Below are positions 49,598 to 60,214 of a stretch of 64,000 nucleotides of DNA, in pieces; position 1 is the stretch's first letter, and the number at the start of each line of letters is the position of its first letter. The DNA comes from Portulaca oleracea (taxonomy: Eukaryota > Streptophyta > Magnoliopsida > Caryophyllales > Portulacaceae). The stretch covers positions 14,827,001 to 14,891,000 of the forward strand of contig CM055882.1 of the NCBI GenBank assembly GCA_029582165.1, given 5' to 3'. The notes beneath the pieces are model-generated. The model saw only the letters and a program-made list of their open reading frames with translations, was not told the DNA's origin and did no database searches. Position numbers and translations under genes: made by a program.

Positions 49598-50183
49598 ATC
49601 CTCATTTGACTTTTGTACCCCATTTTCTTCTAGGCAGGCATCGGAGGACCTTTCTAACTTGTTCCTCATTTGGGTAGGTTTTTCCCAGATATATGAGGTG
49701 GTTGGTGATGCTGCTGAATCTTTTGAACATCTCTTCAATAGTCTCATTTTCCTCCATTCTGAAGGCCTCATACTTTTGGACAAGGATATCTACTTTGGTG
49801 TCCTTGACTTGACTTGTGCCTTCATATGAGGTTATCAAATAATCCCAAACCTGTTTCGCAGTTTCACAATTAGGTACACGTTCAAAATCATTCGAATTTA
49901 AACTGCAATAAACAAGTTTAGGGCATGACTATTTTTTCTCAATGGCTCCAACTCTTTATTGGTCATTTTAGATTTTTTTCTTTGGGACATCTTGACCATC
50001 ACTGTTCTTCTTCGTGGGAGTGGGATAATCTCCCTTGGTAACCACAGTCTAGAGGTCCTCATCTTCGTCCTTGAGGAAGACCTTCATTTGTCTTTTCCAA
50101 TACCTGTAGTTTTCTCCAGTGAGTAGAGGAGCTATTGTCCATGAGCGTCCTTGAGGAGCTTCATTTGTGGTGATAGCGGCCAT
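49598..50183 (-). pseudogene. copia gag relic (UBN2 type)
   Basis: From the ATG at 50183 on the minus strand the frame gives MAAITTNEAPQGRSW, then LTGENYRYWKRQMKVFLK, the usual start of UBN2-type copia Gag. Stops lie near 50050 and 49920. The open frame 49838-49602 then covers VWDYLITSYEGTSQV (its start), YEAFRMEENETIEEMFKRF and LGKTYPNEEQVRKVLRCLP. It stops before the zinc knuckle. The primer site and LTR adjoin on the right. Confidence 0.85.
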
Positions 50184-50225
50184 GATCTTTTCCACGAGTG
50201 GTTAAACTCTTGAATTTGTGGACCC

Positions 50226-50237
50226 GCTCTGATACCA
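50226..50237 (-). other. Copia primer-binding site (initiator tRNA-Met)
   Basis: The minus strand reads TGGTATCAGAGC two bases after the LTR end, followed by GGGTCC, the usual copia arrangement. Confidence 0.9.
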
Positions 50238-50239
50238 AT

Positions 50240-51300
50240 TGAAATAACCCTAGAGGGGGTGAATAGGGTTGTATAAATTTTCAGCACTTAATCAACACAA
50301 AAAGGATTAATAGCACTTTTATAAACTGAACAATACTTCTTTATTGATTGAATTAAAGTGCTAAGGGGAAGGAGGTTACAACTCGGCACTATTGAGAAAT
50401 GTGAGGTCCTCAACAGGCTTACAGGGGCAAAAGACTTCACAGATGACTTCTGCACTTTGAGGCCTCACAGAAGAGGCGATTACAGTTGAAGAGCACACTT
50501 AAAGTGAGAACCCTATCTCACTTCAAAAACACGACCTTAGAGGTCCTCACCAAACACGCTCTCTGGCTACAAACTCACCACGTTTCTTGGAGGCTACAAA
50601 CTCAGAATATTTCCACTCAAATATTCCTACAATTCAGAATTCACTACTCAAAATTCCTACACAAATTTTCTTCCTTGGAAATCTCTGGGTTTCTTTGGAA
50701 GAGGTTGATAGTATTTATGCTTAAGGAACTTCTGTCATCAACGTCTTCTTTCCTTCAGAGGGGATTTGTTTCCTTTCTTGAATTGTTCTTCAATCTTCCA
50801 CATCATTAGTAATGGCAACGAATTCTTTCCTTGCCTTTAAGCATCTGAAAAAGGAATAAGAGTATATTATAATATATCTTCTTAGAATTGGAAGGGAAGA
50901 AATAAGATTAGGATCTTGAAGATACTTCCCTTATTTAATTTTGACCTATGTTTCAAACAAAATCTTCAAGCTCGAACAGGAGGTCCTCACTGCCGGATAT
51001 AGTGAGGTCCTCAGAGAGGCGTTAAGATTCTTCAGATTCTTTCCTTCTTTGTTTGATCCTCAATCTTCATTTATACGACAACTACTTCTTTCCTTTAATT
51101 TGGATCTTTAATTTGCAATAAGATAAAATTAGTTAGGGATCATGTAAGATATGTAAATACTAGAGAAGATATGGAATATTCATATTATGGAATCTTCCCT
51201 GATTTTATATCTTCAAGGTTTGTCTTTCAACCAAAATCACGTCAGCAGTTGTGAAAGTCCTTGGAATGGAGTAGGGGTTTCTTCATAAATTATGCTTTAA
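50240..51300 (-). mobile_element. copia 5' LTR
   Basis: On the minus strand the LTR ends CTAGGGTTATTTCA, next to the primer site, with ACAACCCTATTCACCCCC before it, a familiar end for this copia type. AGGTCCTCA-type words recur at about 50402, 50537, 50980 and 51003. The outer end near 51300 is approximate. No gene is present. Confidence 0.6.
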
Positions 51301-51354
51301 TGTAGACATAATTTGTAAGTAATAATGATATAATGATAATTAATAATAATGACG

Positions 51355-51730
51355 CGCAACAAGAAAAATATGTTTGGGCAACAAAAAATTTATTATTGCA
51401 TTAGTTAGAAATAGGGCAACCAAATAATTTTGTAGTTAATTACATTATATGTGGCAACAAAAGTTTTTTCTGTTGCAATTGATATAGATAGGGCAATAAT
51501 TTAAAGAAAAATGGTTGCCTAAGGGTACTAAGGCAACTAAATTTTTTTGTTCCCCACCACAATTACATTGTGCAATCATTTTTACTAATTTGTAGCCCAG
51601 ACTTTTGTGCTTCGACGATAAAACTACCAAATAGTGACAATTTTTTTTGGTAGCCCCATGTTAAAGGGCAACAAAAATTGGACTAAGATAACAAATTTTT
51701 TTGTTGCCCAAAGTAATTTTTCTTGTTGTA
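51355..51730. mobile_element. Small CACTA-like element
   Basis: The ends CAACAAGAAAAAT and GGGCAACAAAAAA (left) recur inverted at the right. The match covers about 30 bp with an indel. GGGCAAC/GTTGCC words are repeated inside. The terminus is like CACTACAAGAAA but altered. A 3-bp duplication ACG is possible but lies in a (GAC)n context. No ORF is present. Confidence 0.55.
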
Positions 51731-51784
51731 CGACGACGACGACGATGATGATATCAAAGGAAAGGTTGACAATTATAATGAAAA

Positions 51785-51966
51785 TTATAATAGTATCAAG
51801 GTTGTTAAAATCGAGATCCTCACTCGAAATTATGAGCAAGTTAGGATCGGAAATTAGCCCACATAGGATCGTGGATCGTGTGTAAATAGTAGAATCGTAT
51901 CAAGGATTTTGGACCATAAAATCGTAGCTGTATCGTAAATTAGGATTGAGATTTTAATAACTATGA
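51785..51966. mobile_element. GATC-rich MITE, copy 2
   Basis: This short element starts TTGTTAAAATCGAGATCC and ends with the inverse of TTATTAAAATCTCAATCC; its interior is full of GGATCG and AATCGTA words. Ends and content match the insertion at 839-1276, so the two form one family. It is shorter by internal deletion. Confidence 0.55.
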
Positions 51967-52314
51967 TAGTAATAGTAATAGTAATTATAATTTATATTTG
52001 TATAACAATAAAATATGCTTCTTTATTTAACAAATATACAACAAAAGAAAAAAAAGAAACTAATTAATGACATTACAGAGGGCATTTTATGAACTCAATA
52101 AAAATAACAAATAGGATGATGATGACGACCATGATAATTAAAATAATAATAGTAAAAAAAATATAAGATCCTTAAAAGCACATAAGATTTAGTAGTAGTC
52201 ATAATTACAATAATATTAATAATATCAACAATTATAATAATTATATTTAAATCTAACATATCTTTAACACTATATTAATTATTATATTTGAAATAACTTT
52301 TACAAGTAAAATTA

Positions 52315-52913
52315 TACTCCCTCCTTCCCGAATTAAGTGTCGCCTCCGCCGAAATTGAAAAACCAATATTACTAATAGTTTGCAGTAGTTTAGTTTTATT
52401 TGGACAAAAATACGCTTTTAATTAACTAAGCCATTCATCTTCCTTTGCTTTCCATTTATTAATGCTTCCGATAACCTTGTATTCTTCCTCTGCTTTCCAT
52501 TTATTAATTTCGATGATATGTATTTACCCTTGAACTTAAATAGAGGAAAATTTTCCATCAAAAAAAAAAAAGAAAGAAAAGAATAGAGGAAAATCAGTCA
52601 TTCATGTTCTTTTACTTGGTCCTTGGAACTAATGCAACACTAAGTAAAAATCAGCCATCACCATTAGGATTGAAAAAGAAACATCAACTATTAGCCTACT
52701 ACCAATGGAAAATAAGCCATTAGAATTGAAGTAAAACATTCATTTCCTTTACTACCATTCACGTTTCTTTTTCATGTTTATTTTTATTTTTGTTTAGAAG
52801 GGTAAATTTGGTAAGTTGATAATTAAATGTATTGTTAGAATTGTAAAATGACAGATATTGTGAGAAGAAAAAAAGTTAATTAAAGTGACAAATAAAATGG
52901 AAAAGAGGGAGTA
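52315..52913. mobile_element. Tourist-like MITE
   Basis: The ends TACTCCCTCCTTCCC and, read inward from the right, TACTCCCTCTTTTCC are flanked by TTA on both sides (52312-52314, 52914-52916), the duplication made by PIF/Harbinger elements. The 599-bp interior is non-coding. Confidence 0.7.
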
Positions 52914-52986
52914 TTAAATAAAGATGCTTAATGTATACATACAACAAATAGGAAGAGAAAGAAAATTTAAAATTACAACAAAAAGG

Positions 52987-54039
52987 CTTTTTTTTTTTGC
53001 CAGAAACGACAGTAACAAACACAAACAACCAAAAACAAACGAAGCAAAACACCACAAACATAAGAACCGAAGAAAACAAACATAAAAGAAAACACCCATT
53101 GACGAGCCGTCTACGCTTCGCTTGGCTTGCTTCGCCAAGTCCTGCGCCGGTTAAACCTCATCATGGACCCTTTTTTACCAAATCGCGACACTTTTCTGGT
53201 GACTCCCAAGATGTCTGCTGGTCCCTTGCTTGCTGGTTGCCTCGGTGGAGCCGCTTCTTCGGGTGCACATGAGCTCCCCAAGCTATACTTTCCTCCTGTA
53301 TCTTCCTCTTAGCACCTACAACACAAGCAGCTCGGCACCTAGCAGCCCATCGGGTATCCTTACCTGTTCGGTGGTGCCTCCTTGAAGCCTTGCATCTTCC
53401 TCTTGATGTAGTAAACTTGAAATAACCATCCTGTTGTTGCGGCTGCGTGATCACTCCTCCAAGCTGATCCGACATCTCTGAAAATTTCCCATCTCTAGTG
53501 ATTACGTCTCTCACAGATTTTGATTGTTGTCCCCCGGGAATTGATGTAGCCTCATCCACTATCATGTCTTCCTTACCCCTACCTAGGTTGGTGGCAACTC
53601 TCACTGTCATAAAGCTCATACTCCTTGGATCGTAAAAGGTCACTGCCTTTTTTCGCAGCATCTCCTCATACGTATTGTCCGATATGGACAAAGAATCACT
53701 CCTTATACCTTTCTTAAGGAATTTTTTGAACGATTTAGCAACTATTATGTCCTTCTCGACTGAATTGAAAGCCAAAGATTGCGTAGGACTTGGACAAGTC
53801 CTATCCTCCACGCATAGCTTTGAGATTTTTCTAGTGGGAGAGGCTGAAGTCTCCTCAGAGCCCCCCCCAATTCCATTCTTTTGTACCATGGAGTAACTTC
53901 CCTGTACTCCACCTTCCTTAACTACCTTTTGTTTCTTTAGTCGCCGACTTGGCAACGCAGTTCCCAAACCCTGCACCCCGTTGATGCTAGTTGGCATTTT
54001 GGTCAAACAAAAGCAGGACACTTTGAATATCTTATTCAC
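52987..54039 (-). CDS. Unidentified ORF of 292 codons, possibly retrotransposon-derived
   Basis: The minus-strand ORF starts at 54039 (a second ATG, giving MPTSINGVQGLGTALPS, is at 53997) and stops at about 53161. I do not recognise it. The N-terminal two-thirds are hydrophilic with Ser, Lys and Gly, including NSVEKDIIVAKSFKKFLKKG and YDPRSMSFMTVRVATNLGRG. The last third is Arg-rich and may be a shifted frame. Downstream on the same strand the sequence reaches GTTTCTGGC and an A10 run (52988-52997), which looks like a LINE 3' end. A LINE-linked ORF1-like origin is possible but unproved. No membrane segment or signal peptide is seen. Confidence 0.35.
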
Positions 54040-54118
54040 TTTTTACAATAGCAAGTATAGATAGATTTGAAAACATTTTAATAAATTTTCTTAAACTTAA
54101 TACATTTGTGTAGGTTAC

Positions 54119-54407
54119 TGTAACGCCCCGACCCACCTCCTGGGCTGCGGACAACACCAATAACTGTTTCAAGGATCGCTGACTGACCCCACAAATCACC
54201 ATGAGTCTTTTCAGCGTGCTTCGTCCTCGCTCACACGCTGCCCAGGAAAACTTCCCAGGAGGTCACCCATCATTGGGCTACTCCCAGCCAAGCACGCTTA
54301 ACTGAGAAGTTCCCAACAGATGAGCTATCATAAAAGAAGGTGCACCTTGCTGATATAAGTAGTCATTTCAATCCTTTTAAGCCACACTTGACCATATACC
54401 CGTTACA
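54119..54407 (-). mobile_element. Cassandra TRIM solo LTR carrying 5S-like sequence
   Basis: This 289-bp LTR begins TGTAACGCCCC and ends CCCGTTACA on the plus strand, with flanks GTTAC at 54114-54118 and 54408-54412, a perfect 5-bp duplication. On the minus strand it contains AGTTAAGCGTGCTTGGC, then GGGAGTAG and GATGGGTGACCTCCTGGGAAG, matching 5S rRNA control boxes with slight changes. It is a third independent insertion in this window. Confidence 0.93.
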
Positions 54408-54412
54408 GTTAC

Positions 54413-55095
54413 GATTAACCATCAATTGGTACTATTGTTTAATCCAATGAGCAAGTTAAAGGTACATCAAATAATTAACATATCGAATAAAACAAAGCCC
54501 CAATTTGGAGGGATCAAGTCTATCTCACCCCAAAAAATATTTTCAAATTATACCCTATATCATCGAGGATCTATTTACGTCCTGCTCCTACTACATATAG
54601 TTTGAGCAAGTCAACTTATCAGGTATTAACTGATGATTGTTTTTTTTGGTAATAAATTGACAAATTTATGATGAATTTTAACTAATTAGGTTCCTTTATA
54701 AAGTTTAACTTACTACAGGATTTAAATAATGACTCCAAGATCCAGTTACTATTGGTTTATAAGTTCATAAAGATCCATTATAACATATTTTCACCATTTA
54801 CAAAACTCTAACACAAGAAAATTTAAGGGAGCAAATGTTAAATTAGTTGAACCAACTAGTACTCAGCAAGAAACTAAATTACCCCCATTAAATTAACTAA
54901 CACCTACCTAATACATGCTTTTTTTTTTAGGGAACCTAATACATACTTGAAAAAAGCTTAATTTAGTGTATTCATTTTTGTACATACTTTGTAACTTCAC
55001 AACAATAAAATCTAGTAATGACTTCATAAATGTTTCTTTTTCTATTATATCAGTTTCTGAATAAAAATGTTTAAACTACGCAACATAATTTCTTT
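54413..55095. other. AT-rich spacer before the S1-like ORF
   Basis: No ORF or repeat could be defined; it presumably holds any promoter of the S1-like ORF. Confidence 0.4.
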
Positions 55096-55196
55096 CAGTG
55101 ACTTTTTTTTTTAAAAAAAATGCACAATATGATGGGGAAATCTCTATTCTTTGTACCAATTTGTACCCTCAAATAGTAAGTTTTACTCCAACAACA

Positions 55197-55676
55197 ATGG
55201 CAACGCAATCCATTGAAGAAAGACCAAAGTATACCATTGTAATAGGTAATTTCCTTAGACCAATTGATTCAGACCAGCTCCTCAAAGTACATTGTAGAGG
55301 TTATGGTACAACTAAAGATGTTGATGATGGTGTAGCTTATCCACATTTGAACAACTTACACTGGGATTTTAATATTTCCAATAAAGGAATTAGTTCCTCA
55401 GACGTTCCATCATACACTTGTGATTTTAATTGGAATGGCAAAAACATGTCATCAATTATTATTTGGAATGGGGGAAGAGTATGTGGAGACTATATAACAT
55501 TTTGGTATGTTCAGAAGGAAGGGTTCTTTGTGGAATGTAAGTCTTACTGGTTGGACAATCCAAAGCTAGAATTGATGTATACTTGGGATGGTCCTATTCA
55601 ACTTGGTCCAAGCAAGGACACCATTTTGGTATGCAGTCAATTTAAAAAATTGATCATAAATTTTCGATATATATAA
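55197..55676 (+). CDS. S-protein homologue (plant self-incompatibility S1-like), 159 aa
   Basis: The single-exon frame from the ATG at 55197 fits the S1/SPH family of small plant proteins, some of which are secreted signals such as Papaver S-proteins. Visible family features are the first strand with YTIVIGNFL, the conserved LLKVHCRGYG (usually L-x-VHC-x-S), a W-x-F step (LHWDFNIS), the second Cys in YTCDFNW, and the C-terminal FWYVQKEGFFVEC...YTW (usually W-x-V-x-x-DG-x-x...Y-x-W). A secreted member would start with a signal peptide, but residues 1-12 (MATQSIEERPKY) are not hydrophobic. An in-frame ATG at 55098 adds 33 residues of no clear signal character. It may be a truncated or cytosolic copy. 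No transposon frame overlaps it. Confidence 0.55.
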   Translation: MATQSIEERPKYTIVIGNFLRPIDSDQLLKVHCRGYGTTKDVDDGVAYPHLNNLHWDFNISNKGISSSDVPSYTCDFNWNGKNMSSIIIWNGGRVCGDYITFWYVQKEGFFVECKSYWLDNPKLELMYTWDGPIQLGPSKDTILVCSQFKKLIINFRYI

Positions 55677-56230
55677 TGGCTTGTTATATAAAATTCGTAT
55701 CATTAGATTAATAAAAAAATATTATCATAAAAGTATAATATTGGAGTTGTTAATAAAATATTATATGAGAAATTATCAATCAAAAACTAACATTAAAAAT
55801 TGTGACGGTCAATAAGATGAAAATTAATATGGAACGAAGGGACTGCCATGAAAGAATATTAGCCAACCGTAATGATAGTACCAAAACTCTTATATTGAAA
55901 TATTTGCCTTTCTCTGCATTGGGCATTGAATGATAAAAAGATATAAATCAAGCTTTAATTTTCAATTGCTCACAGGTATAACGATTCTATTCTCCTCTAC
56001 TTTCTTAGGTTATCATTCTTCAGTTTCATATTATTTGCTTTGACACCATGGACCACCTACAATGACCCTTAAACTTTTTTATTATCAATTAATTTCTCAA
56101 TATATATAATGCTATATTTGCTTCATTCCTTAATAATGGTCATATTAAATTTTGGAAATTAAATATTTTTAAAAATTATATTCGGAATAATAATTATACC
56201 AAAAATTATAAAACTAAAATAAAAATTTGA
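55677..56230. other. AT-rich spacer, no gene
   Basis: Nothing supported was found here. Confidence 0.4.
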
Positions 56231-56239
56231 AAAGAGGAA

Positions 56240-56884
56240 GCATAGCGAAGAACGGAGAGAGATTTGGGAATGATCTCTCAATCATTTCATGTTTTTCTGT
56301 ATATGTGTTAATGTATCTGTACAAGGCTAAGCACCTGTATATATACACTTAAGGTATACACAAAACTAACTCTAACTAACTCAGGTTAGGTCAGTGAATT
56401 AGTTATGGTGCATAATCGACTAGATATGTACAATTGTGTAGAATAACAAAATACAAAATATCTACATATACAACATAATACAAAATATCTCAACACCCCC
56501 CCAAGGAGGATTTGGTGGAATGTCCAACAAACCCATCCTTAAAGAGAGGTAGTTGTGGCCAAACTCGCTAAGCGGTTTTGTGAGAATGTCCTCCAACTGC
56601 TCCTTTGTGTGAACATGGGACATCGTGAGAAATCCTTCTAAGAGTTTGTCCCGTGCATAATAGCAATCAATATTTATATGTTTGGTTCGTTCATGAAAAA
56701 CGAGATTAGAAGCGATATGGATGACCACTTTGTTGTCACAACACATTACAACGAGAAGCTGGAGAGGAATCCGAAGATCTTGTAACAATTGGGTAATCCA
56801 CTCAAGCTCGGAGGTAGCTGTAGACATGGAGTGGTATCTTGGCTTGGTAGAAGACGTAGAGACAGTATTATGTTTATTGGTCTT
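56240..56884 (-). pseudogene. copia 3' end: RNase H, polypurine tract and 3' LTR
   Basis: The minus-strand frame 56827-56462 is the C-terminal part of copia RNase H: MSTATSELEWITQLL, the phrase CDNKVVIHIASNLVFHERTKHI(N)ID with its catalytic Asp, and VHTKEQLEDILTKPL. Then comes a polypurine tract (CCTTGGGGGGG on the minus strand, about 56494-56505) and a 3' LTR starting TGTTGAGATATTTTG at about 56494, extending towards 56240. The upstream part of pol is missing because an Athila-like LTR begins at 56885. Confidence 0.8.
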
Positions 56885-57602
56885 CTGATAAGTGAATTTT
56901 ATACAGTAATTATTAGGTATTTAACTTGTATATTTTAGTCGATTTTCTAATATATTCTAGTCTTTTTATATCAAATTATGCAATATTCTTCACTTGATCG
57001 GGATTTGGTTTGTTTTACAGATTTTAGTGAAAATCCCCTAAAAGACAAGAAAAATGAAGAAAATAGAAGAAGAAATTGAAGATAAGAAATTAAGGAGAAG
57101 ATTGAGAATTGGAAAAAAGAGTAAAAGGGAATTGGAGAATTAAAGGGGAAAAAAGAAATCAAAAGAGATGTCTTCAAAAAAAAAAAATTAAACCAAAAGA
57201 AATAGGCCAAAGTTGATGGGGAATACAAGAAAGTCACATTGTCAAGCAACATTGGCATGCACATGTGCCCAGCAGCGTGAAGCTTCACAGCCTTCAATCC
57301 CAGCGCCTAGAACTCAGCTACTTCACCCCCTCACCCGCGCCTAACACTCTTCCACAAGACCCCCTGCCAGCGCTTAAGTACCCTCCGGCAGCGCCTGGTT
57401 GCATCTCCCCCACTAGCAGCGTCTTCCATGTAGAACCCCTCTTGAGAACAGGGCAAGGGACGTTCACTCACTGCACCTCAAGGTCATTTATGTCAACCAA
57501 CCTGAAGGACATTTATACAACTCGAGGAGTTTTGAAGTGAAAGACAAACAGAGACACCAACACAACTCGAGGAGTTTTGAAGTGAAAGACAAATAGAGAC
57601 AC
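56885..57602 (+). mobile_element. Athila-like LTR, first copy (truncated)
   Basis: It starts TGATAAGTGAATTTTATACA, parallel to the next LTR start at 57603, directly in the copia RNase H relic. Between 57260 and 57440 the word CAGCGC(C/T)T recurs about five times. A 42-bp tandem duplication beginning AACTCGAGGAGTTTTGAAG fills 57519-57602. The second LTR starts immediately after it. Both LTR identities are inferred from the shared start and layout. Confidence 0.5.
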
Positions 57603-58964
57603 TGATAAGTCATTTTTATATAGAGTTTTTAGGGCTCAAAACGCGTTTATTTCATGCTTTTTATATCCGAAATTTCGTATTTTTATGTCAATTTCTATGA
57701 TTTATACACTTGTTCGTGAGATTGATGAGTTTTGCAGGAATTTATGGAATTATATCAAAAAGCATGAAGAATTGAAGGAAAAGTGGGAAAAATAAAAGAA
57801 AATAAAAAAAGAGTTGAAGAAGAAGAAAGGAAAGAAGAGGAAACAACCCAAAACGTGCCACGGCCCAACCCAGCTGAGGCGGAGAAACAAGGCGCAGCCA
57901 GCGTTTTTGAAAACGTAGCCAGCGTCTGGTCCAGAAACTTCAAAAGCCGAGAAAAAGCAAAACGCAGCCAGCGTTTCTTCAGCTGCAGCCAGCGCCCATT
58001 CGCGGAAGATTCTCACTTTTTGGACAAAACGCAGCCAGCGTTTTGTGCCCTAGCCCAGCCCTATAAAAGGGATTTATATCCGCCGTTTGAAGCGATTCGG
58101 AAATTATTCTATTTTCTTCTACACGTCGTTTAGTCATAGGTTTTCTCTGTAATTCCTCCCTTCGGGGAGCCGCTCTTGTAGTTTAGGAACAAAAGAGGAG
58201 GAGAAGGAGATCGATTTGGGTGACGCAAAGAGATCGAATTCGACGACTCGAACGTTCGGTTTAATTTCTATTTACTTTATGCTTCGTTATTCAGTTTTTA
58301 TTATCGCTTCCTTAGCTTTTATTATGAGTAGCTAATTTCCCTTGTTTAGGGGATAAACTCGATGTCTTTTGATTAAATTTGAATACAGTTTCGGTGTTAG
58401 GTTATCCTTTTATTCGTTTAATCTGCGTGTATTGTATGTCATGGTAATTTGACAATAGAACGACAGTTTGAGTCTGTACCTGGTTTTAGATTCTCGACAA
58501 TGAGCAGCAACTTTGAGTCTTGAATTGGAATGCGTAGATTGAATAGGTTTAGAAAATAGTTAGACATAATGATTCTTGCCAAGGGTCAATTTATAATCAG
58601 TTCTTATCTTTGATTAGGCTAAATAGTTAGAAATAATGTTTAGTTTAATCACTGTAACTCACCTAGGATCGAAAGATCGAAGTGATAAGGCTTAGAAAGA
58701 TTATAAACCCCGAATTATCTTGTTACCTGTACGGGGATTGTTGATAATTTGATTAATTGACTAGAGTAGACTCCCCTAAACTCTTTTAATTATTTGGTTG
58801 AATCTTTTAATTTCCTGCTTCCTTAGTTAATTATCTGAATCATTACCAACAACCCTTTGATCGACCTAGCATCCTTTGCAGTGAACTAGTTTAGTGCGTA
58901 GTTGAACACAAGTCCCTGAGAGAGAACGATATTTTATTATTACATGGACCCGTACACTTGCGGT
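57603..58964 (+). mobile_element. Athila-like LTR, second copy
   Basis: It starts TGATAAGTCATTTTTATATA and runs to CGTACACTTGCGGT at 58964, a typical near-terminal phrase of plant Athila-type LTRs; the extreme end is displaced by the next element. GCAGCCAGCG occurs about five times between 57894 and 58045, and the copy near 58027 lies in a perfect palindrome (arms CAAAACGC and GCGTTTTG). CCTATAAAAGG at about 58061 is a probable TATA box. Confidence 0.55.
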
Positions 58965-60047
58965 TGTAGACCCCGAAAAATTGATGACCTTTTTTCGCGG
59001 CGCTACTTAAAAGAGTGATTGGGAGCCGACTAGGATTGCTTAACCTTAAATAAGGTTGAACTTTTAAGAATAACTTTGTTGACAGATTAAAAACGATTTA
59101 TGCGCCGTGAGCCCAAGATTCACCTTTTAAGGAAAAAAAAGGAAAAAAGACAAAAAGGAAGGGGGAAAACACCAGAAACCCGTCTGGGTTCACTGCTGGA
59201 ACCAAGACGGGTTCGCGACTGCAGATCCCACGAGAAAGGAGAAAAACAAAGAGAAAAAAAAAGAAAAGAAGGCGAAAACCCGCCTGGGTTCATGAATTGA
59301 ACCAGGTCGAGTTGTTCCTTGCGCTAAACACAAATTAGGTCATAGAAACCATGCAAAGGAAAAAACCAAAGTACGAAAATAGAGTCGCCAGTTGAATTTT
59401 AGGAGAAAAACAACAAACCATTTTGATAAACAACTCCGGCCTACGAACCCAAAGACGGATTCGGGGGTAAGGTTACGAATTTGACAATTAAAATTGTCAA
59501 ATTCGCCTATTCAAACGAATAGACTCTACTAGAATTAAATCAAAGCAGAAGAAAGCTAAAGGGAGGAATTAGATATAAATTTCACAAATTCATCATTAAA
59601 ATCATGCAAGACATTGAAAATATAAAAGAAAATGAATTCGATAGATTATGCTACATGTTTTACATCAACGATGCTAACCTTTAGTGAAACAGCATGCAAA
59701 GGGAGAGAAGAGGTGGAGAGAATATGCTAGTGTCAATACTCTAGCATACCATGGTGTGTCTATGGAAGGGAAAAAAAGGGTTTAATTTATAGTGGAATAG
59801 GGGGAGTAGGGGGTGCGTTTAGGGTTAGCATATGGCCCGAAATGAGCCGAGCTCGCCCGAAACTCACGGTTTGACCCGAGTGAGTTATGTTCGCCCACCG
59901 AACCTGCACGGTTTCTTCTGTAATATTGGGCCATTATGCTTATTTTCGGGCTAGGAACGAAATGGGTTTGCATGCTACTAAACTACTCGGCTAACTTATT
60001 TTTACAAATAACTAAAACTAATACCGGTACAAAATCCGGTGTCTACA
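58965..60047 (-). mobile_element. 3' LTR of a Tat/Ogre-like gypsy element (copy B)
   Basis: This 1083-bp LTR runs from TGTAGACACCGG on the minus strand (60047) to CGGGGTCTACA (58965). It is homologous to the LTR at 3010-4562 but carries a different palindromic word (AACCCGTCTGGGTT near 59177, its inverse near 59205, a variant near 59277). A polypurine tract precedes it on the minus strand, so it is the 3' LTR of an element whose body lies at higher coordinates and leaves the window. It is inserted in the end of the Athila-like LTR. Confidence 0.8.
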
Positions 60048-60062
60048 GATAGCCCCCACTTT
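60048..60062 (-). other. Polypurine tract of element B
   Basis: The minus strand reads AAAGTGGGGGCTATC immediately before the LTR start, the expected site for plus-strand priming. Confidence 0.75.
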
Positions 60063-60214
60063 GATCGAGTTTGAGTAAAACGATGATCAAAGTAGTCTTG
60101 ATGATCTTGGATATGAATCAGAAGCCTGTTCTGAAGCTGGTTGACGCTTGGAAGCTTGGTCCTGCGCCGATGTTGGTTGGCCTGGTTAGTTTCTTCCGTA
60201 AAGCTGACCGAATT

